From Candidatus Tayloriibacteriota bacterium (GTDB lineage Bacteria > Patescibacteriota > Minisyncoccia > Phycocordibacterales > PALSA-1337), in NCBI GenBank assembly GCA_028286665.1, contig JAQBRD010000028.1:1-52736 (forward strand): a stretch of DNA of 52,736 bases, in the 5' to 3' direction. The notes below the pieces were generated by a model. The model searched no databases, had not been told where the DNA came from, and saw nothing but the letters and a program-made list of their open reading frames with translations. The position numbers were made by a program, and so were the translations under genes. Below, piece after piece: positions 35,237 to 42,251 of the stretch (within the stretch, counting starts at the first letter, position 1; the number at the start of each line of letters is the position of its first letter).

Positions 35237-36043
35237 TTATTTCTGATCCTTCTTCGACTGACGCCATTCCTCGATGAGCTTGTGATTGCCTGAGAGCAGC
35301 ACTTCCGGAACCTTGTATTTCTTTCCCTTGAAGGTTATCGTCTCCGGCCGAGTATAGACGTCGCTCGATGCGATGCGGCTTTCCTCAAGCGAAGCGAAAT
35401 CCCCGAGCACGCCCGGAATCTGCCGAGCGACCGTATCGATGACGAGCATGGCTGGCAATTCCCCGCCAGTGAGGACGAACGGTCCGACTGAAATATCTTC
35501 CATATCGAAAGCTTCCTTGATGCGCGCGTCGATGCCTTCATATCGTCCGCAGACGAAGACGATATCAGTAACACCGCCAGCAACGGCAGGCGCGGCGAGC
35601 TCTTTCGCATATGCAGTGTCGAGCTGCCTTCCGGCCGGCGAGAAGAAGATAATTCGCACCGAACCAGCCTTAGCCTTGAGCTTCCGACCGACAGCCTTGT
35701 CGATCGCCTTGATGACCGGCAATGCCTCGATGACCATTCCCGGGCCGCCGCCATACGCGCGATCATCCACTCGTCGATCGGCATATGACCAGACTTTCTT
35801 GAACTTCCCCTTCATCGGACCGCTCTTGATCTTCGCTCGTCCTGATGCAACCGTGAAATCTCGAGGATTGTAAAACTTCACTGAAATCTTCTTGTCATCG
35901 ATCGCGCGCTTGAGAATCGATTCGCCGAGATAGGAATCGAACGCAGTCGGAAAAAGCGTCACCACATGAAAAGTGACCGGTTTGCCAGCAGGCTTCCGAG
36001 CAACCTTACCCTTCTTATTCTTTTTGTCCTTCGCCTGAATCAT
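35237..36043 (-). CDS. trmD: tRNA (guanine-N1)-methyltransferase TrmD
   Basis: Methylates G37 of tRNAs reading CNN codons to prevent frameshifting. A 268-residue trefoil-knot enzyme with a Lys-rich N-terminal extension of about 24 residues; VTLFPTAFDSYLGESILKRA; DDRAYGGGPGMVIEALP; the SAM-binding knot with VFVCGRYEGIDARI and ISVGPFVLTGGELPAMLVID; and C-terminal RPETITFKGKKYKVPEVLLSGNHKLIEEWR. The upstream khpA-rpsP order is the usual one, but rimM is absent. A GTGACA-17-TAATTT promoter 6 nt from the ATG suggests a leaderless mRNA. Confidence 0.96.
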   Translation of the reverse strand: MIQAKDKKNKKGKVARKPAGKPVTFHVVTLFPTAFDSYLGESILKRAIDDKKISVKFYNPRDFTVASGRAKIKSGPMKGKFKKVWSYADRRVDDRAYGGGPGMVIEALPVIKAIDKAVGRKLKAKAGSVRIIFFSPAGRQLDTAYAKELAAPAVAGGVTDIVFVCGRYEGIDARIKEAFDMEDISVGPFVLTGGELPAMLVIDTVARQIPGVLGDFASLEESRIASSDVYTRPETITFKGKKYKVPEVLLSGNHKLIEEWRQSKKDQK

Positions 36044-36092
36044 TACTGCAAATTACCACAAAACCATCATTTTGTCACCAAAGTTGCATGAG

Positions 36093-36218
36093 AAATCTAA
36101 CCAGAAAAAAACCCTCTACGAGGGCTTTTCGGAGGACACGTAGGTGTCCGAGAAAGAGCTGCGTCGCAGTAGCGACGACAGCGTACCCGAGTAGAGGGTT
36201 TTTCTTCTGGTTAGATTT
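36093..36218 (-). ncRNA. Three-way-junction element, copy C, between khpA and trmD
   Basis: Outer arms AAATCTAACCAG...CCCTCTAC (36093-36119) and the complement (36191-36218) include the khpA stop codon and its last codons. On the minus strand the core is CGGGTACGCTGT, hairpin CGTCGC-TACT-GCGACG, CAGCTCTTTCTC, hairpin GGACAC-CTAC-GTGTCC, TCCGAAAAGCCC. The hairpins covary with copies A and B. It lies just upstream of the trmD promoter. Confidence 0.75.
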
Positions 36219-36525
36219 TCAAGTCCGCCATCGCCTCATCTACAGTCTTCGACGCCTTCTCTGGCCGAGGAGCTGCTCCTTCAGGTTCGTTGATCTTGAG
36301 GTTGACTCGGGAGTTGTTCTTCATGCCGACGACTCGGAGGAGGGTTCGGATAGCCTTTGCGGTATTTCCTGATCGGCCGATGACCTTGCCCATGTCTGCT
36401 GCGCCGACTTCGAGGGTCATGAGGACGCCCATCTCATCGACGGTTCGGCTGATCTTCACTTCGTTCGGATTGTCTACGAGTGCTTTGATAACGTATTCCA
36501 AAAACTGCTGGTCTGTTTGTTGCAT
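36211..36525 (-). CDS. khpA: KH-domain RNA-binding protein KhpA
   Basis: A 104-residue protein with a single KH domain. MQQTDQQFLEYVIKALVDNPNEVKISRTVDEMGVLMTLEVGAADMGKVIGRSGNTAKAIRTLLRVVG contains the GxxG loop (GRSG) that binds RNA. The family (YlqC/KhpA) works with KhpB in RNA metabolism and cell division in other bacteria. The start at 36525 gives the normal length; the frame continues upstream without a plausible start context. It lies between rpsP and trmD, as usual. Confidence 0.92.
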   Translation of the reverse strand: MQQTDQQFLEYVIKALVDNPNEVKISRTVDEMGVLMTLEVGAADMGKVIGRSGNTAKAIRTLLRVVGMKNNSRVNLKINEPEGAAPRPEKASKTVDEAMADLKI

Positions 36526-36610
36526 ATCTGTATGTCGTTTGGTTAATAAGCTGTGTGTCAATTCTACCCTCTTATGGAAAGGCGTCAATAGCTGCACATT
36601 GGCCCTCTCC

Positions 36611-36632
36611 AACAAAACAACCCCTTTCGGGG
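36611..36632 (-). terminator. Terminator or attenuator between rpsP and khpA
   Basis: Minus strand CCCC-GAAA-GGGG followed by TTGTTTTG; a short stem, so partial read-through to khpA is likely. Confidence 0.6.
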
Positions 36633-36655
36633 CTATTCTGCTTCATAGCTTTGAT

Positions 36656-37000
36656 TTACGCTACTGGAGCTGGAGCAGGTGCTGCAGCGGCTGGTGCTGC
36701 CTCGCCTTCTGCTACTGGCTTCAAGATAGGCTTCTTCTTCGGGAGAACGTTGAGCTTCTTTCCTGCGATGACTTTCTTGTGGACAAGGAAGTTATGGACA
36801 GTTCCTGAGAGCTTCGCGCCCTTCGCGATCCAAGCCTTGATTTCTTCAACCTTGAACTGCTCTACCTTATTCTCTCGTCGAGGATCATACGATCCAAGAA
36901 CCTCTACGTATTTACCGCTTTTCGGGCCATTCTTTGAGTCGGTAAGGACAAGTCGAAATGTTGGTTCGTGCTTGCGGCCTACGCGCTGTAATCTGATCAT
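36656..37000 (-). CDS. rpsP: 30S ribosomal protein S16
   Basis: MIRLQRVGRKHEPTFRLVLTDSKNGPKSGKYVEVLGSYDPRRENK is the S16 signature. The core of about 80 residues is followed by KKKPILKPVAEGE and an Ala/Pro tail, a lineage-style extension. An in-frame ATG two codons upstream (37006) is an alternative start. It is the first gene of the rpsP-khpA pair. Confidence 0.95.
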   Translation of the reverse strand: MIRLQRVGRKHEPTFRLVLTDSKNGPKSGKYVEVLGSYDPRRENKVEQFKVEEIKAWIAKGAKLSGTVHNFLVHKKVIAGKKLNVLPKKKPILKPVAEGEAAPAAAAPAPAPVA

Positions 37001-37054
37001 TAACATAATGTAGGCAATATCCTACCAGACCTGTTAAAAAAAGGCAATATGGGC

Positions 37055-37060
37055 TATAGT
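37055..37060 (+). promoter_or_regulatory. -10 box of rnr (leaderless)
   Basis: TATAGT, with 6 nt to the ATG at 37067; an in-frame ATG at 37049 lies upstream of the box and would not be transcribed. Confidence 0.5.
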
Positions 37061-37066
37061 AATCCC

Positions 37067-39226
37067 ATGAAAAACCTCGAAGAAACAACAATGAAAAGCG
37101 TTGCCTATACCGGCACGATTACTACCACTAGGAAAGGCATGGGCTTCATCGAAGACCCGCGCGCCTCTGATGCTGCGCGCAAAAGCGGCGAATCGAAAGA
37201 CATTCTCATCGACTCAGCCTATCTGAATACCGCGCTCAATGGCGACACAGTCGAATTCATCATACATGCGAAAGGCGCAAAGCCGCCGAATCGAAATCCA
37301 TCAAGCCGCACCCTGGACAATCCTACCGGAGAAGTTGTCCGCATCGTGACGCGTGCGCGCGAGACTTTCGTCGGAACCGTCGATATCGAGAACGATCTCC
37401 ACTTCGTCATTCCTGATGACAAGCGCGTCTATACTGATTTTGTCATCCCGCCGTCAGAAGCAGAGAAGGCAAAAGCCGCAGGCATGATCATGAAGAAAGA
37501 CGACAAGATATTCGTGAAGTTCCTCAAGTGGGAAGACCCAAAGAAGAACCCGCAGGTTTCGGTCGTGCGCATCCTCGGACAGAAAGGCATCAACGATGTC
37601 GAGATGGAATCCATCGTCCTCGAGAAAGGCTTCGAGGTCGGCTTCCCTCCCGCAGTCGAAGCGGAAGCTGAGCATATCGAAAAATTCGAGAAGGTCCTCT
37701 CCCCTGCAGAGCTTGCGAAACGACGCGACTTCCGCCAGACCCACACATTCACTATCGACCCATTCGACGCGAAGGACTTCGACGATGCCATTTCATTCAA
37801 ATTCCTTCCCCCGAACACGCCTGAAAATAGCACCGGCAAGAATCTCTACGAGATCGGCGTGCATATCGCCGACGTCTCTTACTATGTCCGCGAAGGCAGC
37901 GAGCTCGACAAAGAAGCCGTGAAGCGCGGATGCTCGATATACCTCGTCGACCGCACCATTCCGATGTTGCCCGAAGCGCTCTCCAATGACGTCTGCAGCC
38001 TCAACCCAGGAGCCGACAAGGCCACCTTCTCGGCCGTATTCACTATCGACGACCAGGCGCAGATCCACGACCGATGGTTCGGCCGCACCATCATCAATTC
38101 CATCTTCCGTTTCACCTACGAAACCGCGCAGACCATCCTCGACAACAAGCCCGCAGGAGGAACGAAAGCCGAAGGCGCAAACGTCGATGCTGAAACCATC
38201 GCCGAGCATGCGCGCGTAAGCGATCCGGTCGCAGGCATGCGGTTCCGCGACGAGCTCCTCACGCTCAATCGCCTCGCGAAAGTCCTCCAGAAGGAGAAGT
38301 TCGCAAAAGGCGCGATCGAATTCGAGACCGAAGAAATCAAATTCAAGCTCGATGCCAAAGGCAAGCCGATCGGCGTCTACAAGAAAGAGCGCATGGATAC
38401 CCACAAGCTCGTCGAGGAATACATGCTCCTCGCGAACCGCGAAGTAGCGCGATACATATTTGACTCGATCAAGAGCAAGGGCAAGCGCGATACCGGCGCC
38501 ATCTACCGCATCCACGACATGCCTGACAAGGACCGCATCGCCAATCTCGCTACATTCGCCAAGGCGCTCGGGTACAACCTCGCGACCACCAAGGACGGCG
38601 ATGTCACCGCACGCGGCTTGAACAGCCTCCTCGAGCAGATCGAGGGCACTCCGCATGAATCCCTCCTCCGCACCGCGGCTGTCCGTTCGATGCAGAAAGC
38701 CGTCTATTCGACGAAAAATATCGGGCATTTCGGGCTCGCCTTCGAATTCTATACGCACTTCACTTCCCCGATCCGGCGATACCCCGACCTCCTCGTCCAC
38801 CGCATCCTCGAGAAGCATCTCCACAACGAGCCGTTCGGCGACCGGGAAATCGTCGCTTTCCAGCATATCGCTGAAACCTCTACCGATCGCGAGATCGACG
38901 CGGCAGAAGCCGAGCGCGCTTCAAAGAAGCTCAAGCAGGTAGAATACATGTCGGAGCGAATCGGCCTGGTCTTCGAAGGTACTATTTCAGGCGTCACTGA
39001 ATGGGGCATGTACGTCGAAGAGAAGGAAACCCGATCGGAAGGCATGATCAATATCCGAAACCTCGGCGAAGCGAATCGCGGCGACTATTTCAGCTTCGAC
39101 AAGAAGACCTATTCCCTCCTCGGCGAGAAGACCGGCAAGCGATACACCCTCGGCGACTCGGTCAAGTTCAAAGTAATGACCGCAGATCTCGACAAGAAGA
39201 CGATCGACTACGCGCTCGTGGCCTAA
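37067..39226 (+). CDS. rnr: Ribonuclease R
   Basis: A 3'-5' exoribonuclease of the RNB family that degrades structured RNA; in other bacteria it works with tmRNA-SmpB. The N-terminal cold-shock-like domain (YTGTITTTRKGMGFIEDP) is followed by the RNB domain with FTIDPFDAKDFDDAISF (metal-binding aspartates), GVHIADVSYYVREGS, YLVDRTIPMLPEALSNDVCSLNP and FTSPIRRYPDLLVHR. A C-terminal S1 domain (GLVFEGTISGVTEWGMYVE) completes it. The start at 37067 is chosen from the -10 box position. Length about 719 residues, normal. Confidence 0.95.
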   Translation: MKNLEETTMKSVAYTGTITTTRKGMGFIEDPRASDAARKSGESKDILIDSAYLNTALNGDTVEFIIHAKGAKPPNRNPSSRTLDNPTGEVVRIVTRARETFVGTVDIENDLHFVIPDDKRVYTDFVIPPSEAEKAKAAGMIMKKDDKIFVKFLKWEDPKKNPQVSVVRILGQKGINDVEMESIVLEKGFEVGFPPAVEAEAEHIEKFEKVLSPAELAKRRDFRQTHTFTIDPFDAKDFDDAISFKFLPPNTPENSTGKNLYEIGVHIADVSYYVREGSELDKEAVKRGCSIYLVDRTIPMLPEALSNDVCSLNPGADKATFSAVFTIDDQAQIHDRWFGRTIINSIFRFTYETAQTILDNKPAGGTKAEGANVDAETIAEHARVSDPVAGMRFRDELLTLNRLAKVLQKEKFAKGAIEFETEEIKFKLDAKGKPIGVYKKERMDTHKLVEEYMLLANREVARYIFDSIKSKGKRDTGAIYRIHDMPDKDRIANLATFAKALGYNLATTKDGDVTARGLNSLLEQIEGTPHESLLRTAAVRSMQKAVYSTKNIGHFGLAFEFYTHFTSPIRRYPDLLVHRILEKHLHNEPFGDREIVAFQHIAETSTDREIDAAEAERASKKLKQVEYMSERIGLVFEGTISGVTEWGMYVEEKETRSEGMINIRNLGEANRGDYFSFDKKTYSLLGEKTGKRYTLGDSVKFKVMTADLDKKTIDYALVA

Positions 39227-39233
39227 CGCGAAC

Positions 39234-39271
39234 CAAAAGAAAAACGGGACTCAGGTCCCGTTTTTCTTTTG
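39234..39271. terminator. Bidirectional terminator between rnr and the channel-like gene
   Basis: CAAAAGAAAAACGGGAC-TCAG-GTCCCGTTTTTCTTTTG, symmetrical with A and T tracts, between convergent genes. Confidence 0.88.
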
Positions 39272-39299
39272 CCTGAAGGCTCTGACTTCCGAACCGAGA

Positions 39300-39992
39300 T
39301 TACTCTCGCTCTGAAATGTCTCGAGTGATCTTCTCGACGAGCTTTCCTGCCTGCTCCTTGCAGCCAAGACCGAATGAGAGACCGATTGCGATAGCTGCAG
39401 CTGCGACGACGCCAGTGAAGATTTCATCGACAGGACGTCCGCTGAGACCGAGCTTGTCGAGCGCAGTGAGGATAGCGATGATCCAGATAGCCCACTTTGC
39501 TACCTTTCCGAGGAATGCCGCTGACTTGACCTGAGCTGCACGAGCGCTTGCGATGATGAGCTTCTGAGCAGCATCACCGATGATGACTGCGATCATGAGC
39601 ACGAGCACAGCGACGATCACACGTGGGAGATATGCGAGAACTACGCCCTGAAGGAAGACGTTGACCTGATTGAGGCCGAGAACGTCGAATGCCGCAACCA
39701 ATGCGACGACGATCACGAACCACTTCACGAGCGATCCTACGAACAATCCTGAATTGAGCTTATAGCCTGATCGAGTGACGATTCCCTCGACGCCTGCCCC
39801 CTTGAGCAATGAGTCTACCTTGATTGCCTTGAAAGCAGCTTCTATAAGTCTCTCGACGAGAATCGCCAAGATCCATCCGATCACGAAAATCACGACAGCA
39901 AGGATAAGCCATGGGAGGAAGCTTGCGATTCCGTTCCAAACGCCGAACAATGACTGCGTAAGCGCATCTCCTCCGTTTTGTATGAACATCAT
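39300..39992 (-). CDS. Mechanosensitive channel-like TM-helix protein
   Basis: A membrane protein of about 230 residues with the repeated TM-helix pattern of small mechanosensitive channel relatives: LPWLILAVVIFVIGWILAILVERLIEAAF, then an amphipathic segment (IKVDSLLKGAGVEGIVTRSG), and a second repeat (LPRVIVAVLVLMIAVIIGDAAQKLIIASARA). The C terminus (VVAAAAIAIGLSFGLGCKEQAGKLVEKITRDI) resembles the pore helix of MscS-like proteins (GLAxGFGxQ). The MscS beta domain is absent. It may relieve osmotic stress. The start is 39992 or the next codon 39989. Confidence 0.75.
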   Translation of the reverse strand: MMFIQNGGDALTQSLFGVWNGIASFLPWLILAVVIFVIGWILAILVERLIEAAFKAIKVDSLLKGAGVEGIVTRSGYKLNSGLFVGSLVKWFVIVVALVAAFDVLGLNQVNVFLQGVVLAYLPRVIVAVLVLMIAVIIGDAAQKLIIASARAAQVKSAAFLGKVAKWAIWIIAILTALDKLGLSGRPVDEIFTGVVAAAAIAIGLSFGLGCKEQAGKLVEKITRDISERE

Positions 39993-40047
39993 AATTAAAT
40001 TAATAAAACATTTATAATGCCAATAGTATAGCATTTATATGGGCAGG

Positions 40048-40674
40048 CTAGGCTGCCGAGATGCCGAGTTTATCCACAAGAACCGTATGCGGAAGATCGA
40101 GGATGTCGCGGATCAGACGATCGTGAATTCCATAGCGATATTCGAAATCAGAGGTCTCGAAGGCTGAATAGGCTATTTCGCGGCCCACCTCGGACTCTAT
40201 AGTCTCCATGATAGCCTCCAAACGCTTCATATTGAGCTCATCTCCTACGATGAGGAGATCGACGCGCGTATCCCATTCCTGAATGAAAAGGCCCGATGCG
40301 ACGAAGAATTTGATCTTGCCTGCGCCAGAGAAGCGCTTCACGAGAGATTCGTCGGCATGGAGGCTGACGGTGATGAGGAGGCTTTTCAGCGCCTGGAAAT
40401 ACGGAAACTTCTGCTCGATGATGTAGCCGGTATCATGCACCTTCTTGATGATGATCTTCTTGCCCTGCTTGCGATGGATATCGCGGGCGACGACGCGCTT
40501 TTTTATGAGGCCGACTGCCACGAGGAGCGAGAGCTCTTTCTTCACGTCCTTCGCCGGGATCTTCGAGCGATCGGCGATTTCAGCAGCGGTATATGCAGCT
40601 TCTATATTGAACAAGAACAGCCGCATGAGCTTCACCCTCGCTTCTCCGCCGAATAGTTTCGCAAGAATATCCAT
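40048..40674 (-). CDS. Winged-helix regulator with nucleotidyltransferase-like domain
   Basis: A 208-residue protein. MDILAKLFGGEARVKLMRLFLFNIEAAYTAAEIADRSKIPAKDVKKELSLLVAVGLIKKR is a winged helix. After a basic hinge (ARDIHRKQGKKIIIKK), the second half (KFFVASGLFIQEWDTRVDLLIVGDELNMKRLEAIMETIESEVGREIAYSAF) matches the core strand-helix order of MNT-type nucleotidyltransferases with a single D-x-L-I-V-G motif. Such fusions are common in Parcubacteria. DNA target and ligand are unknown. Confidence 0.75.
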   Translation of the reverse strand: MDILAKLFGGEARVKLMRLFLFNIEAAYTAAEIADRSKIPAKDVKKELSLLVAVGLIKKRVVARDIHRKQGKKIIIKKVHDTGYIIEQKFPYFQALKSLLITVSLHADESLVKRFSGAGKIKFFVASGLFIQEWDTRVDLLIVGDELNMKRLEAIMETIESEVGREIAYSAFETSDFEYRYGIHDRLIRDILDLPHTVLVDKLGISAA

Positions 40675-40713
40675 ATTTTTATGTGTTTAATATACCTCGC
40701 ATTTTAGCACATA

Positions 40714-40752
40714 CCAAAAGAAATCGCCCTTCTCAGGGCGATGTTCTTCTGG
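40714..40752 (-). terminator. Terminator of rplJ-rplL
   Basis: Minus strand ATCGCCCT-GAGA-AGGGCGAT followed by TTCTTTTGG. Confidence 0.8.
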
Positions 40753-40779
40753 CCTATTGCAAGCCGATTGCGAGCGAAT

Positions 40780-41169
40780 TTATTTCAACTCGACCTTTCC
40801 TCCTGCTGCCTCGATCTGCTTCTTGAGAGCTTCGGCATCTTCCTTCTTCATTCCTTCCTTGACGACTGCTGGAGCTGAATCGACGAGATCCTTAGCTTCC
40901 TTGAGGCCGAGGGCAAGAGCTTCCTTCACGACCTTGATGACCGCGATCTTGGTTTCGCCGGCTGCGACGAGGTGCACGGTCAATGTGCTCTTCTCATCAG
41001 CTGCAGCCGCAGCTACAGGAGCTGCTGTCGCGACTGCTGCTGCTGAAACGCCGAACTTCTTCTCGAGGAGCTTGACGAGCTCGTTGAGGTCGAGAACTGA
41101 CATCGTCTCGATCGTTTCGACGACTGACTTGAACTTTGCTGGAATCTCTACTGGTGTTGTTTCTGACAT
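40780..41169 (-). CDS. rplL: 50S ribosomal protein L7/L12
   Basis: A 129-residue stalk protein that recruits translation GTPases. The N-terminal dimerisation helices ([27 protein letters not shown]) lead to an Ala-rich hinge and the C-terminal domain with [56 protein letters not shown], including the factor-binding surface. It follows rplJ. Confidence 0.97.
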   Translation of the reverse strand: MSETTPVEIPAKFKSVVETIETMSVLDLNELVKLLEKKFGVSAAAVATAAPVAAAAADEKSTLTVHLVAAGETKIAVIKVVKEALALGLKEAKDLVDSAPAVVKEGMKKEDAEALKKQIEAAGGKVELK

Positions 41170-41221
41170 GATAAGATTTGATATTTAATAATTTGGACTC
41201 TGTTCGGCAAAAGCCTGCAGA

Positions 41222-41725
41222 CTAAGCTGTCTTCTTCTTCGCGATTTGATCGAGCGCCATGACAAATCCCTGGATAGGAGAATTGATGACGTTGACGAAC
41301 ATCGCCTGGAGAGTCTTCTGAGAAGGAATGAGGGCGATAGCCATCATTTCATCCTTCGACATGTACTTTCCTTCGAAGATTCCTCCGACGATGGAGATGC
41401 TGCCCTTGTACTTCACCTGGAACTCATGGATTCCGCGCGCTGGAGCGATAAGATCGCTTCCGTATGCGAGTCCGAGCTCTCCGGCGAATTCAGGCATGGT
41501 GCCTGCGAAATTCTTCTCAGTGAGCGCCTTTCGGATGAGGGTCTTCTTCGCTACGAAGAAATTCACCTTCTCGCTCTTGAGCTTCCGTCGAACCTGCATG
41601 GTGTCTGCCACCTTGAGGCCGTGGAAATTGACGAAGACCATTGATCCGGTCTTGTCATTGATGGTGTCGACGATCGTCTTCACCTTCTCGAGTATTTCTT
41701 TCTTTTCTACTTTTGTTCGTGCCAT
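41222..41725 (-). CDS. rplJ: 50S ribosomal protein L10
   Basis: A 167-residue stalk base protein. MARTKVEKKEILEKVKTIVD..TGSMVFVNFHGLKVADTMQVRRKLKSEKVNFFVAKKTLIRKAL is the rRNA-binding domain; the C-terminal helix (TLQAMFVNVINSPIQGFVMALDQIAKKK) binds L7/L12. It is preceded by a recognisable L10 leader RNA, so autoregulation is expected. Confidence 0.96.
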   Translation of the reverse strand: MARTKVEKKEILEKVKTIVDTINDKTGSMVFVNFHGLKVADTMQVRRKLKSEKVNFFVAKKTLIRKALTEKNFAGTMPEFAGELGLAYGSDLIAPARGIHEFQVKYKGSISIVGGIFEGKYMSKDEMMAIALIPSQKTLQAMFVNVINSPIQGFVMALDQIAKKKTA

Positions 41726-41884
41726 ATTTTGAGTACTGCTATTGATAATGAACGACCTTTATAAGGCTTGGAAATAGAGGGGTTGATTCGGCAGGCTTGC
41801 TCGAAAGCATGCATACCTGAATCGGAACCTCGGAAGGGCTTATGAATCGGCGAACCGACTCGTGCCTTCTGTCTTTGGCCTATG
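41726..41884 (-). promoter_or_regulatory. Ribosomal protein L10 leader RNA
   Basis: On the minus strand the leader holds AGACAGAAGG and, about 30 nt later, CCTTCCGAGG, the conserved internal-loop halves of the known L10 leader (AGACAGNAGG / CCTNCCGAGG). The sequences between form a GAATCGGC/GTCGG-type hairpin. L10(L12) binding to this structure represses its own operon in other bacteria. Confidence 0.75.
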
Positions 41885-41890
41885 CCAGGA

Positions 41891-41919
41891 ACAATAGCAT
41901 GGCGAATGGTTTTTATCAA
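41891..41919 (-). promoter_or_regulatory. Promoter of rplJ-rplL
   Basis: Minus strand: TTGATA (41914-41919), 17-nt spacer, TATTGT (41891-41896), placing the transcript start just before the L10 leader. Confidence 0.65.
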
Positions 41920-41938
41920 GAATCGGCGAAGCCGAGCC

Positions 41939-42112
41939 TTATCTCGTCTGCATTTTCGGCATAGTAATGGGTGCTTTTTCCATCTTTGCTGGCAACGATG
42001 TCGGATCGACGGAGTTCTGACCGATATAGAAGAATATCGCGAAGCTGAGACTGAGCATGAGCGTGAATCCGAGGAGGAATTTGAAGAAGGTTCTATCAAA
42101 TGGATTTACCAT
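41939..42112 (-). CDS. 57-residue single-pass membrane protein, unrecognised
   Basis: A short gene: MVNPFDRTFFKF, then one membrane helix (LLGFTLMLSLSFAIFFYIG), then QNSVDPTSLPAKMEKAPITMPKMQTR. The composition is that of a real small inner-membrane protein with an outward C-terminal tail, and codon choice matches the neighbours (CTC, ATC). The overlapping frames on both strands look non-coding. A small GGCTCGGC/GCCG hairpin lies right after the stop. Function unknown. Confidence 0.6.
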   Translation of the reverse strand: MVNPFDRTFFKFLLGFTLMLSLSFAIFFYIGQNSVDPTSLPAKMEKAPITMPKMQTR

Positions 42113-42162
42113 GCCTGTATTTTAGCACGCGATCGGTCTGAACCGCAAAATCAGATATCCGG

Positions 42163-42195
42163 ATAAAACAAAAACCACTCCTTTCGGAGTGGTTT
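42163..42195 (-). terminator. Terminator of the S-layer-like gene
   Basis: Minus strand ACCACTCC-GAAA-GGAGTGGT followed by TTTTGTTTTATCC. Confidence 0.85.
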
Positions 42196-42251
42196 CTGCT
42201 GCAACTATGTGACCTGTTGCGAGGAGTTAGCAATAGCTGTTCTCTATACTA

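Noticed and set aside
37793-38866. 357-residue open frame antisense to rnr
   Set aside because: It is a codon-bias shadow of the GC-rich rnr gene, full of Asp/Glu/Val repeats with no domain.
41707-42166. Frames of 94 and 130 residues on both strands upstream of rplJ
   Set aside because: Arg/Ser-rich shadow translations; the region is explained by the L10 leader, a promoter and a 57-residue membrane protein gene.
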